Below the pieces are notes generated by a model, which saw only the letters and a list, made by a program, of their open reading frames with translations, did no database searches and was not told the DNA's origin. Both the position numbers and the translations under genes were made by a program. A DNA stretch of 64,000 bases from Perilla frutescens (taxonomy: Eukaryota > Streptophyta > Magnoliopsida > Lamiales > Lamiaceae). Every line of letters begins with the position of its first letter. The first letter of the stretch is position 1. Shown one piece after another: positions 33,854 through 45,184 of this stretch. The stretch covers positions 29,192,001 to 29,256,000 of the forward strand of contig BRKX01000003.1 of assembly GCA_026008535.1 (NCBI GenBank). Direction: 5' to 3'.

Positions 33854-36800
33854 TGTAATACCCCAGATTTCTGAATAAGGTTTAGAGGAATGTTAATGAC
33901 AAGTTAATTAATTTAAGAAGGAATTTAATTAAGATTAGCTAAGGTTGGATATCAGTCACGACTTTAGGAGTCAGATCGCCTTTTTGAGAAATGTGATTTT
34001 AACTATTTTATAACCATTTGTGGTCCCATTAGAAAGGGATTAACTCAAGGAGTATGCCGGTGTTTTCGGATTTTAATTCTGAAGTCATTTGAGTTCCCGG
34101 TGATGAAAAACGCATTTAAAAGAAGAATGAACAGTAACTTTTGCGTGCGTTCGTGTTTTGAGAAATTTACGAAATCCTCCTCATTAATCCAAGTCCAGTT
34201 CTGTCAGGCCCCTTTTATGGGAAATGACTCAAGGATTCCATTGGCGTTCACGGATTGACATTCTGAGATCAATCGAACGCTCGGGAGCCAAATCTGTCAG
34301 TCTGAGTGAATAGTAAAAGTAATTCCAAAAAGGGAATCTTTGCTCGTCTTCCTTCTGACGAACCCGTCTTCTTCACAAAATAAGTTGGTTCACTAGTATT
34401 CAAGCCAACGAGTCTCCTGGTATTTTTAGATTTCGTGTCTGAAGTCATTTGGACCTCGACATCGAATAAAGCAGCTTTTAACCGAACCCGGGGTAAATTT
34501 TGCATTATTCCTGCACAGCAATGGCTTCCAAGGGAAGCCAAAGCTTTTCCTATATATAGGGGACCACCCCCTTAGTAATTCTTATTCATTTCGCATCCAC
34601 TTCACTTCTAAATCGAGAGGGTGAAAAGCTTTGAAATCGGAGAAGGTTCTGTCGAAGTAAAAATCATTCTTCGTGAGTGTTCTTCAAGACGACGAGCGGA
34701 GTGGCGTGGAAGGGATGCGGTGAGGGAATGCGCTAGGGGCGCCGTTGAAATCGTAGCAGGCGGCTCTGCCACCGTTGCGACTCGACGAGACGCCGAGCTA
34801 GCCACATTCCTTCGACGCACCTAACCCCGTCCATTCTTATTCGTCCATCTCGATCCTATTTCTTTTCCGTCTTTTAAATTCCGCATTTACTTTTCGTTCT
34901 TTATGTTCTTCGCGTTCTTCATTATTGTTCGTCTAAAGTAGTATTTCGATTCCTATTGAAGTTCCAAAATAATAACGCTTACGTTATATTTCTCGTCTTA
35001 TTTTCGTTATTATTATTCTAGAAGATTAACTCCGTTATTCCGTTAAATTCCGTTCAAGTCATATTTATTTATTTCAGAGGATTCTCGTGTTTATACCGTT
35101 GTAATGGCAAAATTATTTTTAATTTAAAAGCATATTATTGCATGTTAAATTCATGTACGTTGTTTTTATAAAAATCCGGGTTAATTGTTCTTCGTGTTTT
35201 TCGTGTTCGTCGAAGAAATCAACGAACACGAAGAACAGTTGAAGAACACGTTGAAAAAGGAACCCAGATGATGAGAGAGAGAAAAGAGGGAGAGAGGGAG
35301 CCCCGTGGGGGGGGGGGGTGAGCGCCGCCGCGCCACACCCCCACGGCCGCGCCGAGCCTGTCGGGGGCAGAGTGTCCGCCGGGGCTAGTAGCCCCGCGGC
35401 GGCGGGTAGCCCGCCGGGGCAGGGTAGCCCCGCGGCGCCCCCCCTCCCTTTACGTGTTGTTTTGTTTTCCATCCTTTCCGGCTTTTTCCGTACCCGTCTT
35501 TCCGATCTTTTTGAGTCTTTAAAATTATTATACTTTTAAGCCATGTTCAAGTTTAAATTATAGTAAGGTATTCAAGTTAATTTCAAATTATTTCGAATAA
35601 GATATTGAGTTATTTTCCGTCAAAAATTTAGAGATCGAGTCCAGAGGTTTCTTAAATAAATTAAACCATTCTCGATCCCCTTATTAAGTCAAAGTCGTGC
35701 TATCCATGTTAAGTCCTAGCTAAGGGAATATTAGTTGGGTGTTACTTAATATCATATTATTAGAAATCTTCGAAGAAGGCCTCTAAGTCGATGATTCGAC
35801 TTTTGTAGGAGGAATCGAGCCTCGGAGAAATACTAAGGAAGACCACCGGCTCGTTACCTCGTCTTTCGTTCCGTAATCAAGGTGGGTAAATCTATACTCA
35901 TCTAAAGTTTGAGCTAATAAGCTCTAGAAGCATGTTAGGGCAAATGAGATATCCAATAAAGTATTTTACTCAACCTGTTTGATGTCTGTACAAGGAAAGG
36001 AATAAATGGAGTTATGCATGATTATGCTGAATTATTATTTGGGTTAGATAAAGTAAAGAAAGCTAGTATAAGTTAAGTGAGCTCTCAAGTATGTTTAGAT
36101 ATGCTAGAATTGTTTATTTACAATTTATGCTAGCATGAAGTGTTTAGAATTGCTTTATTTGCAATCGATGTTTATCCGCGTTCATTTCCTCGTACTTGAA
36201 TGTTTATGCTTTAATAAAGCTCGTATGGTTAAGGATTAAGGATTGCCTTGTTAGGGTAGCTTTACCCCCTTTGTAGGCCGAGATCATGTAGTGATAAGAT
36301 ATTAGCCTTAGATATTGTTCTAAGCCTGGTAATGTTAGCAAGAATAGGAAGAGATGGACTTAGCATCCACTTAAGCAGGACTCGAGTTCAGAACTATTAA
36401 GATAGTCGCTGAGGGGCTTTTCCCTCGCAAACTCGTTCGGATATTTGAGGTAACCCCTCTTCTATCCTATGGCATGCCTAAGGGTACAGTTGACGACAGG
36501 TTTGAGCCAAGTTGGGCCCAAAAGAAAAGAAAAGGTTTTACGGATACGGAGAGGGCTTTTGCGTTTTGCTCTCCGTATACCGTCTATTAATCATTGGATA
36601 TCTTGAAAGTTATAAAAGCATTTTCGCTAAAACCCACTGAGTACATTAGTGCTCATGCACCCTCTTTTCAAATGTTTTCAGGTTGAGATGCTGAGGATGT
36701 TGGTGGCTGTGAATGTGGGTTGGCTGCCAAGACTGTTTTGTTATTATCTAATGTTTCCATGAAATCCAACTTTGTGATTCGCTACTCTGATACACTCTTT

Positions 36801-37144
36801 TCAATTCTGTTGAAGTCCTATTATGTTTAGCAAGACTCTATGAATAATCTCCTCAGGAACGATCTAATACTTATAAGATGCATATTATGTTTATCTCTGC
36901 TTTTGAGTATGACCTCCATTCATCTGCAAAGAGGTCTAACAAGTTAGTATCTGATTAATTAGCCGTTTCATTCCGCATAAGCATGCTTTCTTTTAATCCA
37001 AGTAAACCAGAGCATCACCATTCAACTTCTAAAGCACGTCTTGATTCTTAAATTTCTTGACAAATCCCCCATATTTATTCATTAATCCCTTAATAACACC
37101 CCGTCCCCACTCGAAAATCCCTATCTTGGGACCGGGCTGTTACA
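33854..37144 (+). repeat. 3' LTR of the Tekay-like element, 3291 bp
   Basis: It is nearly collinear with the 5' LTR and has the same termini. Main differences: a roughly 19-bp segment with a perfect 7-bp inverted repeat (about 34522-34541), absent from the 5' LTR; a shorter GC-rich block (35300-35450, missing about 20 bp); and scattered substitutions. Confidence 0.92.
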
Positions 37145-37419
37145 GTAAAAGACTACGGTTTATCACCGTAGTCTTTAAGTGTTAAGACTACGGTTATAAA
37201 CTGTAGTCTGTGAGATTATTTGTAGTCAGAAGGTATCTTAAGACAACGGTTTTGAAACCAACGACTACGGTTATAAATCGTAGTCTTAAGGTGTTAAGAC
37301 TAAGATTTTAAACCGTAGTCTAGTTGAGCACACAAAGACTATACGACATGTCTCTACAGTTTTCAAATCCTTTAGACTACGGTTTTTAACCGTAGTCTAT
37401 GAGCGTTTTTCTTGTAGTG
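37145..37419 (+). repeat. Right subterminal array (outer part) and terminal inverted repeat of CACTA
   Basis: Palindromes such as GACTACGGTTTATCACCGTAGTC, GACTACGGTTATAAATCGTAGTC and GACTACGGTTTTTAACCGTAGTC occur about every 55 bp, often preceded by TTAA. The terminus (37392-37419) ends GTTTTTCTTGTAGTG, the inverted CACTACAAGAAAAAC, followed by the TCT duplication at 37420-37422. Confidence 0.88.
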
Positions 37420-38740
37420 TCTTAAGGTTAATATGACCAAGCCAAAGTTGCTAAAGATAGATTTGATTCAATTCCGAAGGTTCTTTTCTTTTATTAGGGT
37501 TTGGGATCGATGTATTCAGTAATTGCGTTTGTGTAGTGTTTTGTATTGAATTAAGTATGTAAAGATGTCCATCCAATGTGCCAGAATAGATAAAACATTT
37601 AACACTTGTGATAACAATCTTGCTATCAAAAGAAACAGAATATCCATTCAAAAATAATTTAGAAATTGAAATAAGGTTTCACCTAAAATTCGGCATGTAA
37701 AGACAATCTTTCAAAACTAAAGTTCTATTACTACTGAAAGGTAAAATAACGTCTCCCACTGCAATAGCCGCTAATTTCGTAGCATTAGCCGTATAGACGG
37801 TAACCTCACCCTCACTCAGCTACCTTTTTACCAGGAACCCCTGCAAAGACATACAAACATGATCAGTAGCTCCAGTATCCACTACCCATGACTGGGCAGA
37901 ACAAGTAGTTAAACATGTTTCTACAATGAGAGAGTAAGACGTACCCTTCTTCTTCTTCTTCTTTGGACAAGTAGACTTTCAATGTCCCTACTGACCGCAC
38001 TTGAAGCACTTTATTTTGGACTTGAAGTCCTCCGAATGAATCTTGGCCTTGGCTTTCTTCTCTTTAGGCACCACATTTGCAGCTTTAGGAGGTGCGATCC
38101 TCTCTTCTTAACACCAAAAAAAGACACCCGGTTTTCAGCTATGTATGTCTCCGAGTTCCCTTTTTGAATAAGATTGGTTATCTGAAGATCCATGAGCAGT
38201 TCTGATAAAGTAACATCTTTCTTTACCATGTTGAAGTTCAGCCTGAACCGCTCAAACTTCGATCACAGACTATGAAGCACAATGTCGATTTGAGACTCGG
38301 CGTCTAAATCGCTACCTAGGGTTTTGATCTCCGACAAATAGCCCATCATCTGGAGAACTTGATCCCTTACAGGAGTGGATTCTGATATTTTCGTGTTCAT
38401 CAGATTTTTCATCGCCAAGTGTTGTGCTGAGCGATTCTGGTAACTGAAGAGCTCTTTGGGATTGAACGTTATGTCATAAGCGGTCTTCATCGACTGGTGT
38501 TAATGTTGAAACACATTTGACATAGAAGTCATAATGTAGCAGTGCGCCATCTCATCAGCTCTAACCCACTTATCATAACCCGCTCTATGCGCTTCACTAG
38601 AATTCTCATCTGGCTTTTGTGGGCGTTCTTCCTCAAGTACGAATTTAAAACCCTCAGCAGTAAGGACAAAGTTCAAGTTTCAAATCCAATCATTATAGTT
38701 TTCACTGATGAGTTTGTTTTTTTTTTTGAAAATTGAGGAC
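37420..38740 (-). pseudogene. Copia-A(-) gag, protease and pre-integrase region
   Basis: On the minus strand, gag begins near 38720 and reads LNFVLTAEG, AGYDKWVRADEMAHCYI, MKTAYDITFNPKELF, SAQHLAMKNLMNTKI and NMVKKDVTLSELLMDLQI, typical of the copia gag (UBN2-type) domain. The zinc knuckle near 37990 reads CFKCGQ, stop, GH, stop, KSTC, so its CCHC spacing is kept but two positions are stops. Protease near 37890 reads SWVVDTGATDHV with DTG intact. The pre-integrase part reads SGTLDGHLYILN and NKRKEPSELNQIYL up to the CACTA insertion at 37422. The downstream half continues at 16998. Confidence 0.88.
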
Positions 38741-41700
38741 CGGTTGGAGAGTCCCATGACAATATAGAAAAAACTGAAAAGTAAACATGCAGTACAGTGA
38801 TCACAACATTTAGGATAAGTACATATAATCGAAAAAACTTCAAAAGAATTATATGTAAATCCACCAACATTTTAAAAACATTTCTTATAGGCCCCGTAGG
38901 GTGGATGTTTATAAAATTCATTTTTAAATAGATAATCTAACCTTTAATTTACCTTCAGTCAGGTTTCTTTATAACAAGTAAATTAATAGTCGGAAGTAAT
39001 TTCGGTCATATAATCTTCTAATTAATAATCCACGTTGGGTGGACATTTATTAATAAATTACATCTAAGTGTGAACACCATTATCTTCACCCCAAGAACAC
39101 TGATTCAAATTTCATAAATCCAATTAGTAAAGTTAATTAGTTTTAACAGTGTTTTACAATTATCTATTGAGGGGTTTAATTTCTAGAGATTCCAGTGATA
39201 TGACACATCCGTAGGGAGGAAGACCTATTGTTAACGCGCATGTCAATCACTTCTCAATTAAACCAGATTAATGGAGACTATTTGAGATTTCGACATACTT
39301 TGGTATGTATCTCTCCCACTTAGTTATTTAAGTTTGAGGTTTCATTTTTATCCCATTTCAAAACATGGAAACATAATATAAAATGATAAACATTCATTCA
39401 TTGCATGCTAAAACAACACAACAAGTATAATAATTAAAACCAACTATTATGGTTTATATCTCATGTTGCTTCATGAGATAAACTTAGAAAGACAGCTCTG
39501 GAATACTGGACATCATCAACCACCGATCACCACCTTGCGCCTCATCGAAACCCTAGCTCCAATTAGGGTTTTGGAACATGTTCGAGATGTCCTTCCTTTA
39601 CTAGGCTGCTTCTGTGATACCCCGATCCTTTTGCTAAATTATAAATTATAATTTTAGTAAATGATTTTGAATTAATGTTGTTTGAATATTAATCATGTGA
39701 GTATGTTTGTATTATGCCGTTGTTTTGTTGCAGGTTGTCCTACTCAAACCGATACGTCTTAGCACACAGTGGTATTATACTGAGTGTATGATACAGTTTG
39801 AATTTTAAATACTAAAGTGTCGAGTTAGGTGTTAAAGAAGGAGTGTAATTATATTTAATTTTGTTTTGCTTTTTCGATATTATTAAAGGTGCTTTGAAAA
39901 ATTTAAAGTTAAATAGAGTTAGAAATGTCCCGGAGTCGGATTAGATCAAGGGGTTGAGTCGTGCATGCCGCGTGCCTGCGGGGTGGTGCGCGCCCGCGGG
40001 GTTGTGCGCGCTCGCGGGGTGCTGTGGCCGAGAGCCCCCTCACGCGGTCGCGGGAGGTGCGTGGTCGCGCGGGCTGGACACGTTTTCTGTCCGGATTTTC
40101 ATCTTTAAAACACAACACATATTCATTCCTTCTCATTTCTTTTCTTCTTGGGCGATTTTCTCCATCTCTCTCTCTCAAAATTCTTCAAATTTTGGAGTGT
40201 ACTCTATCATCATCATCCATCAACTAAGGTAACCTCATATCTCTTCTTCTTGGTGATTAAACACAAATTTCATGTTGTTTTGGAATCTAGGGTTTGTTAT
40301 CCAAATTGGGGTTTTTCGATTTCATTGATCTTCAAGCTTTGATATCTCAAACACATGGTTTATTTACTCCATTGAAGCTATGTGTGTTGTTAAATTGAAA
40401 TCCCTAGGGTTCATTATTGCTAAAGATTGGATTTTTTCCCTAATTTCCCTTGATATGTTGATAATTGTTTGGAGGGGTTGTGAAGGGTCTTTGGGGTTTA
40501 TTTTCAAGTATCTTAGAGTCCTAGGATGATGGTGTTTGTATGTAAAATATTGGATTTAAATTGAGTCTTGATCATGTGGTTTAAATGGGTGCACGTAATG
40601 TGTTCGATTAAATGCTTCAAAGAGTTTTAATGTGTATTTTGAGTCCAAAATCATGATATGAGTTTGTATATCCATGATTGTGTATATGGATATGTTTGAA
40701 GACCTTAAAGTAAAGTATAGCATGAGTTTGGTCTAAATTATGATTTAATTATATAACTCGACGTCTAAAATGAAAAGAGGATTAAAAGGTGCTAGGTGAC
40801 GTGATGTGGTTCGAGGTGGACGACTTGTGCACGGCCAAGAAGTATTTCAAATGTTGAGAAATTGTGAAAAGCGTCTCGTAAGGTGGGGTTACTCTAAACT
40901 GTGAACACGTGTAAAGTTATAGTTATTGTTGTGCTTTGATTGTATGAGTATGAAGGGTCTTCGGACCAAGAGAAAAGAATGAGACCCTTCGGGGCATACA
41001 GAGGTCCTTCAGGATCGCTATAGACTTGTTAATGTCCTCCCTGGGGGGTAGTATGTCTGCGGGCATCCCTACAGGGGTAAGATGTTCATTAACAGGGGCA
41101 TCATGATGTTTGGACCCTGCGGGGTTGAGACTAGTCTCCACAAGAAAAGAAAAGTCCATATGTTATATTTTCATTTATGCAATTAGCTATAACTGTTTGC
41201 AGTGTTCCCCACTGAGTATGTTGTAAAATACTCACCCCATTCATTCAATGAATTTCAGGTTGAGGAGTCGGAGACCGAGTAAGAGCGTTGTGAACACAAG
41301 AGAACCCCCACAAGCTTGTGTTTATCTTTTTGCATGCTCTTCTTTTGAAAATACTCATATTATTATTATTTCATTGATCACTCTCTTTTGTTTATGATCG
41401 ATGATTATTGGGGAAGGGACTAGCCCTATTTTGTAGTTATGATGTATATAAGTTGATATTATGCAAAACATTTTAAAGGCGGGTCGTTCGACCTTGGAGC
41501 CTTCTATGTGTGAAGTATGTTGTTGACCCTATATTATATATGTTAATTTATGGTGCTAGACGGGCGGGTTATGACAACCTATGAGCCCGATAGGTTAGAT
41601 AATTGTAAGATTGGTATGTATAGGCCTATGCAACGCTTCCATTAAATACCATGTTGTGTGACAAATTAGATCCGATAGGTTGTATGTTAAAATTGTGAAA

Positions 41701-43069
41701 AATTTTATATTGGAAATTATGAATCCATTCCTTATAATGAAACTCGACCTTAGCTTCCGCTCAATCTAAAATAAGCACACCGAAATGCGTAAGTAAATTG
41801 TATGATAAGTGACGTGGCCAAACGGAGTAGTTTGGGGCGTTACAACTTCTCTTTCCTTCTTTGAGTCGATTTCCTATCCTTATTCAATATATAATATCTA
41901 TTCCAAAAGGAAAATCCTAATATATCTAGAATAACAATGAAATAAAAATACGACTCAATACTAAGGTGATTTTCAAAAATGACCTCTACTAGGGCTAACA
42001 ATTTATTTTTTCTATTACATTAAAACAACATAATAAAATAAAATGTCTAAACCTAATCTATGAATTTTTTCATGGATTAAAAATCACATAGTCATACCGG
42101 CATACGCCCAACATACATTCAACAATAAATTAAATACATACATCACATAGTTTATGGAGCCATGATAGTTGGTACCACCTGCAAACAAAACAGTCTATAA
42201 ATACAACTCTATAATTACATGATTAACATAGAATATCACATGATATCCATACATGAATAATTTTTGAAAATTTCATTTAAAAGAATTAAAAATTTTGAAA
42301 ACAACCACAAGAAATAATTTGAAAATTAATTACAAATATCTATCAAATTAAATCTTAGTGTACACAAATATAGCATAAGAAGAAATTTGAAAATTAATTA
42401 AAATTATCCACCAAATTTAAACCTAATTTTCAAAAAAACCTAAATAATTTAAACTTGGAAATTTTAATATTAATCAAAAATATATTCTAATTAAAATTAA
42501 GGAGGATTGAAAATAACAAGAATAAAATTATGGATGTTTTGATCCTCTTCAAACATTTTCCAAAATTAAAATTCTATTTTCAAACCCTTTGTAATTAGAT
42601 ATAGGTAACTTTTGATATACACCAAAAATTACCTTTTCAATTCTACATACTCAAATTTTCAAAATTCACATAGCATCTAGATACGGAAATTTTGATATGG
42701 ATCAAAATTCTATTCCAAATCCAAACACTAATTTTTGAAAATTTTGGATCAAAATTGGGAATTTTTAAAACATCAATTTTTGAAAAAATTGGACCTCAAA
42801 TTTTCGAACACTTCATGAATTAAATTTGGAAAATTTGATATCATCAAAAATCTATTCCAAACCTGACATGATGAGGGACGAAAATTACATAGAACACAAA
42901 ACTAGAATTTTCGAATATCATCAAAAATTCATCCAAGTTTTGTATACAATAATTTCGAATATTATGAACTATTAAATCTGAAAATTTAAACATCATAAAT
43001 TCATCATCAAATTTAAACATATATTTTTGAATACATCCTATGATTAAAACTAGAGCGGTGCCAAAATTC
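38741..43069 (-). other. Copia-A(-) leader, AT-rich, split by a solo LTR
   Basis: Positions 38741-39612 and 41845-43069 lie between gag and the primer-binding site of Copia-A(-), so they are read as its 5' untranslated leader. They are AT-rich, without a convincing ORF. Together they make about 2.1 kb, long for a copia leader, so part may be unrelated inserted DNA. Short frames such as 39463-39651 show no conserved motif. Confidence 0.45.
39613..41844 (+). repeat. Solo LTR of a gypsy-like element, 2232 bp
   Basis: It starts TGTGATACCCCGATCC and ends GGGGCGTTACA, termini like the Tekay-like LTRs (TGTAATACCCC...GTTACA). Flanking pentamers are GCTTC and ACTTC, four of five matching. A strongly GC-rich, CpG-dense block occurs at 39958-40085 and G-rich near-tandem text at about 40950-41140 (repeats of CCTTCGGG/CCCTGCGGGG type). 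No internal coding region or second LTR is nearby. Strand was assigned from the TGTGATACC...GTTACA terminus order. Confidence 0.7.
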
Positions 43070-43081
43070 GCTCTGATACTA
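43070..43081 (-). other. Primer-binding site of Copia-A(-)
   Basis: The minus strand reads TAGTATCAGAGC, 11 of 12 bases of the initiator-methionine site, two bases inside the LTR end at 43084. This confirms that the LTR at 43084-44333 is the 5' LTR of the minus-strand element. Confidence 0.85.
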
Positions 43082-43083
43082 GT

Positions 43084-44333
43084 TGTTGAGGTTTTTTCGA
43101 ATTGAACCACCGCAAGATCTAATTGGTTGCCCATTAATCCTAGCTTCATGTATATTAAATTTTATGCATGCATATGTAATTAATTAAACCAAATTGAATT
43201 ATCAAGTATGTTGTATTTTCGAAACTACAAAAACGCGGAAGATAGAATCAAAAAACAACTTACTAATTCATGTCGGGTTGAGAACAAGATTAAAGGTCTA
43301 ATCTTGTTATTGAATATGTGTGTATTCGGCACCCATGATGATGCTATTCCACTTCTTGATCTTCTACTATATTCCTGAACTGTATTTAGATACAGAGTGG
43401 GTTGTATACTACTAAACAGATATGAGTACTATGGGGATCAAGAGAGCACAAAAGAAGGGCTGGTTGTGATGCCCTAATTTTCATCCCCCACCTCTCTATT
43501 TATTAGAGAGGTGGCCGAAAATTAGGTCTCCAAACCTAATTGGGTTGGGCCTCTCACTCTTGTTCCATCCCTAGTCCACTTGAGTCATATTGGGCTACAA
43601 CAAGGATCTACAAGAATATTAAATTGGCCTGATAGATTTATTTAATTTCCAATATCCAACAAACTTAGGATATAATTAAATGCATCAAGTATTATTTTTA
43701 TTCCACTAAAAAAATAATACTAATACTGACCTACCAATTTAATACATATTTCAGAATATGCTTTATTCTTTAGTCCAGCCATTCCTCATGTCTAAGATAT
43801 AATGTCCATCAATTAATTATACAAGATTCTGACAGCTACAATTAATTAATTTCTTGTTCCTTGAGTAGTACCACACAAGATTTATCATGTACAGAATAAA
43901 TTCCACCTGTAGGGTTGCACATGAACTATGTGCTTCCTCAAGGAGACATCATCAACCTGGCACACCAAGACATGGTGACCATATCTATTACATGACCCAT
44001 CATATATGTATATGATACTGCCCAAGATATTGAGATTGTTGATCCTATCTGATAATCCCACTCATTGATAAGTCAAAGCAATACCATAACAAATATATGT
44101 CTGCTAATACATATGGCTTAAGAACCCAAACTTTATGGATCTTTATTCTGTCATTTAAGGTCAGAATAGAGAACTATATCCTATCATGATCCTCCTCAAT
44201 ACACAAATCAGCGTACTAGAATATTCAACTAGTCAAGATAAATTAACTATCAGATTATTCTACGATGTACTGATGGTGGGTTCAGTACCATCTAAGTCGT
44301 GAGCCTTTTTATACATTGCAAGGGATCCAATGA
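43084..44333 (-). repeat. 5' LTR of Copia-A(-), truncated
   Basis: Its internal end (plus strand TGTTGAGGTTTTTTCG) matches the inverted terminus of the LTR at 7844. It is homologous to that LTR through 43800-44330 and breaks off at GGATCCAATGA (44333), about 240 bp short of the expected start. The promoter region has a perfect 10-bp inverted repeat (CCACCTCTCT at 43489-43498, AGAGAGGTGG at 43505-43514) around a short AT loop, in the same place as the TATA hairpin of the plus copy. Confidence 0.85.
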
Positions 44334-44605
44334 GTACGTTGAATTAAAATTGAAGTGGCAATGGACACATGTAACGATCTCCGGACATTGAAAGCAAAGT
44401 CGTTCTATTTATATATCCAAACAATGTTATTTTGCACAAAATTCACAAATTCTATGTTGTTTTAATTTGTCTTGTTTATAGTAGAATTTGATAATTTTAA
44501 TCAAAACGACACTATTTGAATGTATAAGTAGAATGACATCGCTTTCAATAATCAAACACCATTACCTGTATGTGTGTCCATCTACTATGTCAATTTTAAT
44601 TGTAC
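44334..44605. mobile_element. Small foldback (MITE-like) element, about 270 bp
   Basis: The two ends are imperfect inverted repeats: the left begins GTACGTTGAATTAAAATTG and the right ends CAATTTTAATTGTAC. Inner arms also pair (GTCGTTCTATTTATATATCC near 44399 against the inverse of ATGTATAAGTAGAATGACATC near 44520). Together the arms cover most of the element. It has no coding capacity and abuts the truncated Copia-A LTR. No target duplication is clear. Confidence 0.55.
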
Positions 44606-45184
44606 GTTCATGTCTAATTAGCAAGCATGTTTCAATTTATGGTAAAATTATAAGGATTTAAAAGTGATATTTAAAGTTAAAATCAAGTAAAAGTCATGAT
44701 TTTACATACAATTAACCCATTAAAATACACATGAAATTTTTGTCAATACAATAAATCACAACCATCACATGTCTCAATCTATGTGGTTACAGGCTATATC
44801 CCATAGGGTAACATAAACTTTTCCATAATGAAAAATTCAGATGTGAGGACAACCACAAGCATAATCAATGGATTAGATGCCCAATGACAAACCATGTTAC
44901 ATTATTAAATTTTTTTAGTTTTTCTCCATTTTTTTTCTTTGTTTTCAATATATTATGCTTTAGATTAATTTTTACACTTGTTAATAATGATTAATTCTAC
45001 CCAATTGAAGTTTATTCTCATTTTTTAATATTTAATTTTCAATTTTTAGTATATAATTTTCAATTAAAATATTATATCATATGATAAATCCTAACCAGGT
45101 AAAATGAACCTTGACAACCTTAATTAACAAATATAAAATTAAACAAAGGCACAAGAATTTAAAATGAAAAAAGAAAAAGAAAAA
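44606..45184. other. AT-rich intergenic sequence, nothing recognised
   Basis: No ORF, repeat array or regulatory signal that I can support is visible here. Confidence 0.4.

Larger units (their letters stand above)
24370..37144 (+). mobile_element. Tekay-like Ty3/gypsy chromovirus, 12.8 kb, nested in CACTA
   Basis: Both LTRs are complete (24370-27656, 33854-37144), with a perfect 5-bp target duplication GTAAA (24365-24369 and 37145-37149). Internal order is primer-binding site, an extra ORF, gag, protease, RT, RNase H, integrase, chromodomain-like tail and polypurine tract. The long LTRs and the C-terminal motif DRKIQKLRNKEIDLVKVIW with EEATWE point to the chromovirus Tekay (Del) lineage. By eye the LTRs differ at only a few percent of sites plus indels, so it is among the youngest insertions here, yet gag-pol has several stops. 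Confidence 0.92.
16999..37419 (+). mobile_element. CACTA (En/Spm) DNA transposon, 20.4 kb with nested insertions
   Basis: The right end reads inward CACTACAAGAAAAACGCTC and the left end TAGTACAAGAAAAACTCTC; the 28-bp termini differ at three positions. The 3-bp target duplication is TCT (16996-16998 and 37420-37422). Removing the element and one TCT restores the copia sequence TATCCTCTTAAGG. Without the nested Tekay-like element, LINE and solo LTR, about 4.1 kb of CACTA DNA remains. It holds palindromic subterminal repeats at both ends, a Ulp1-like protease remnant, and fragments of two host genes. I see no transposase, so this copy would need one supplied by another element. Strand is nominal; the Ulp1 and kinesin fragments read plus. 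Confidence 0.9.
14400..44333 (-). mobile_element. Copia-A(-): copia element split by CACTA and a solo LTR
   Basis: The minus strand reads, from 44333 leftwards: truncated 5' LTR (44333-43084), primer-binding site, leader, gag (about 38740-37960), protease (about 37930-37820), pre-integrase region (37650-37420), then after the CACTA insertion integrase, RT and RNase H (16998-14400). Reading across the CACTA junction restores the sequence seen at about 3790-3830 of Copia-A(+), which proves the two halves are one element. The 3' end after RNase H is cut off, and the 5' LTR lacks its first part. Confidence 0.88.

Noticed and set aside
42844..43149. 101-codon minus-strand frame MKLGLMGNQLDLAVVQFE
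   Set aside because: It spans the LTR end and primer-binding site of Copia-A(-), which must be noncoding.
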